From Frateuria soli (GTDB taxonomy: Bacteria > Pseudomonadota > Gammaproteobacteria > Xanthomonadales > Rhodanobacteraceae): DNA of 64,000 bases. Location of the stretch: NCBI RefSeq assembly GCF_021117385.1, contig NZ_CP088252.1, positions 744,001 to 808,000 of the forward strand, in the 5' to 3' direction. Positions 62,850 through 64,000 of the stretch are shown here, in pieces. Every line of letters starts with the position of its first letter. Positions within the stretch are counted from its first letter, which is position 1. Position numbers and translations under genes: made by a program. The notes under the pieces were generated by a model. That model was not told the DNA's origin and made no database searches. It saw only the letters and a program-made list of their open reading frames with translations.

Positions 62850-64000
62850 TCACTGCTCCCGCAACAGCCGCATCGGCGAAGTGCGCGCGACCCGCCGGGT
62901 GCCCGCCAGGCCCAGCAGCATGATCACCACGGCGGCGGCCAGAGCGGCGCCGAGCAACGGCCACAGCGGCGGCACGAATTCGTCCAGCCGGAACACCGCG
63001 CGCCCCAGCCACCAGCCGGCGCCGGCCGCGCCGATCGCGGCAGTGAGCCCGGCGATCAGGCCAAGCAGCGCGAACTCACAGGCCGCCGCCAGCCGGAGCT
63101 GGCCACGGCGCGCACCCAGCGTGCGCAGCAGCGCGGCCTCGTGCCGGCGCTCGGCCGCACTGGTGGCCAGTGCCGCGGCCAGCACCAGAGCGCCGGCGAG
63201 CAGGCTGAATCCGAGCACCCAGCGCACCGCGCCGCCGACCTGGTCGACGATCTCGCGCACGCGGTCCAGCAGCGCATCCACGTCGACCAGGCTGAGGTTG
63301 CTGAAGTCGCGCGACAGCCTGGCCAGCGCCTGGGCGTGCCCGCGCGGCAGGTAGAAGCTGGCCAGCCAGGTATGCGGCAGGTCGCTCGCGTGGGCCGGGT
63401 CCAGCAGCAGGAAGAAGTTCACCCGGAACGAGCTCCAGTCGACCTGGCGCACGCTGCCGACGGTCGCCTCCAGCGTGCCTTCGCCGACGTCGAAGCGCAT
63501 GCGGTCACCGATCTTCAGTGCGAACATGTCGCGCCACATCGTGTCCACCGAGACTTCCGCGCGCGGCGGGCTGGCGCCCGCCCAGCGGCCGGCAATGACC
63601 TGGTTGGACGGCGGCAACGTGCCGGTCCAGGACAGGCGCAGCTGGCGGTCGACCCACTCCTTGGCGCGCGGGTCGGCGAAGTGCAGCTTGTCCACCGGCG
63701 TGCCGTTGATCGCACTCAGCTTGCCCACCGCCAGCGGCAGCATGTTGATTTTCTGTGCGCGCAGTTCTTCCAGGCGCCGGGTGAAATCGGCACGCTGGTC
63801 GTCCTGCAGGTTGAGCACGAACCAGTTGGGCGTGTCCGGCGGCAGCTCGCGGCGCCAGCCTTCCAGCAACGCCGGGGCGACCACGGCAAGCAGCAGCAGC
63901 GCGACCAGGCCGAGACTGAGCGCCGTCGCCTGCACCGTACTCAGGCCGCGCCGCCGCGCCAGCGCGGCCAGGCCCAGCCGCAGCGCCGGATGGGCGCCCG
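62850..64000 (-). CDS. FtsX/YbbP-like ABC transporter permease (5' truncated)
   Basis: The C-terminal part of an ABC-export permease. The frame runs off the right edge of the window with coherent protein upstream of 63935 (LRLGLAALARRRGLSTVQAT), so the GTG at 63935 is internal and the true start lies outside. The segment shows a membrane helix, a periplasmic domain (WFVLNLQDDQRADFTRRLEE), and then the FtsX domain with three helices (LLAGALVLAAALATSAAERR, LLGLIAGLTAAIGAAGAGWW, LLGAALAAAVVIMLLG). It resembles YbbP, partner of ATPase YbbA. No ATPase is visible in the window. Confidence 0.85.
   Translation of the reverse strand, partial: GAHPALRLGLAALARRRGLSTVQATALSLGLVALLLLAVVAPALLEGWRRELPPDTPNWFVLNLQDDQRADFTRRLEELRAQKINMLPLAVGKLSAINGTPVDKLHFADPRAKEWVDRQLRLSWTGTLPPSNQVIAGRWAGASPPRAEVSVDTMWRDMFALKIGDRMRFDVGEGTLEATVGSVRQVDWSSFRVNFFLLLDPAHASDLPHTWLASFYLPRGHAQALARLSRDFSNLSLVDVDALLDRVREIVDQVGGAVRWVLGFSLLAGALVLAAALATSAAERRHEAALLRTLGARRGQLRLAAACEFALLGLIAGLTAAIGAAGAGWWLGRAVFRLDEFVPPLWPLLGAALAAAVVIMLLGLAGTRRVARTSPMRLLREQ

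Noticed and set aside
1-64000. Search for tRNA, rRNA, insertion sequences, phage genes and CRISPR arrays
   Set aside because: I found none by reading both strands. Gaps are short and the gene content is chromosomal housekeeping, so nothing supports a mobile region. Small tRNAs in unexpected places would need a tRNA scan to exclude fully.

Overview
The window is a gene-dense, GC-rich chromosomal segment of a gammaproteobacterium, most likely of the Xanthomonadales (Rhodanobacter/Dyella/Frateuria-like). This rests on base composition, the gene orders rng-yhdP-tldD and pilGHIJ-chpA, a DUF4124 protein, and palindromic intergenic repeats of the kind common in that order. No strain assignment is possible from sequence alone. 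I see 58 protein genes, two of them cut by the window ends. I see no tRNA or rRNA gene, insertion sequence, prophage or CRISPR array. Most of the window is housekeeping.

Layout: 1-3174 holds a truncated MscS-type channel converging on an OmpR-type two-component system. 3315-13720 is rng-yhdP-tldD, interrupted by a divergent pair (a DUF1232-like protein and a winged-helix/TPR membrane regulator) plus an 88-residue orphan. 14106-21637 carries an H-NS-like protein, proS, a DUF4124 protein, the operon pssA / holD candidate / rimI, and valS. 21812-26182 (minus strand) carries membrane proteins, hemE, a WGR protein and aroKB. 26189-29794 holds an SDR/epimerase gene, a glycerate-kinase-like gene and the overlapping operon pdxH-yjbQ-BtuF-like. 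29924-34030 is proC-yggT diverging from pilT-pilU.

34230-40692 (minus strand) is a BON protein, a lipoprotein, pyrB, ruvX, yqgE, a TonB-like gene and gshB. 41026-52982 is the Chp chemosensory operon that controls type IV pili (pilG, pilH, pilI, pilJ, chpA, a chpB-like gene, chpC). 53147-64000 holds rsmE, bioA, the tight operon gspN-like / IMPase / nudE / cysQ / mazG, two divergent secreted-protein genes, a permease, a GST, a small glycine-rich protein and a truncated FtsX-type permease.

The functional theme is twitching motility: the retraction ATPases PilT and PilU, a TonB3-like gene and the chemosensory array that controls them lie within about 21 kb, in an arrangement like the one I recall from Pseudomonas aeruginosa. 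The most unusual feature is the adaptation branch of that array. No methyltransferase gene (pilK) lies in the cluster. The CheB-like protein has Asn where the receiver phosphoacceptor Asp is expected and Thr where the esterase Ser is expected, joined by a long acidic linker. Other points of interest are a candidate DNA polymerase III psi subunit upstream of rimI, an in-frame 24-nt insertion in bioA, three diverged copies of one inverted-repeat element, and a His/Met-rich secreted protein. I found no wholly unknown multi-gene system.
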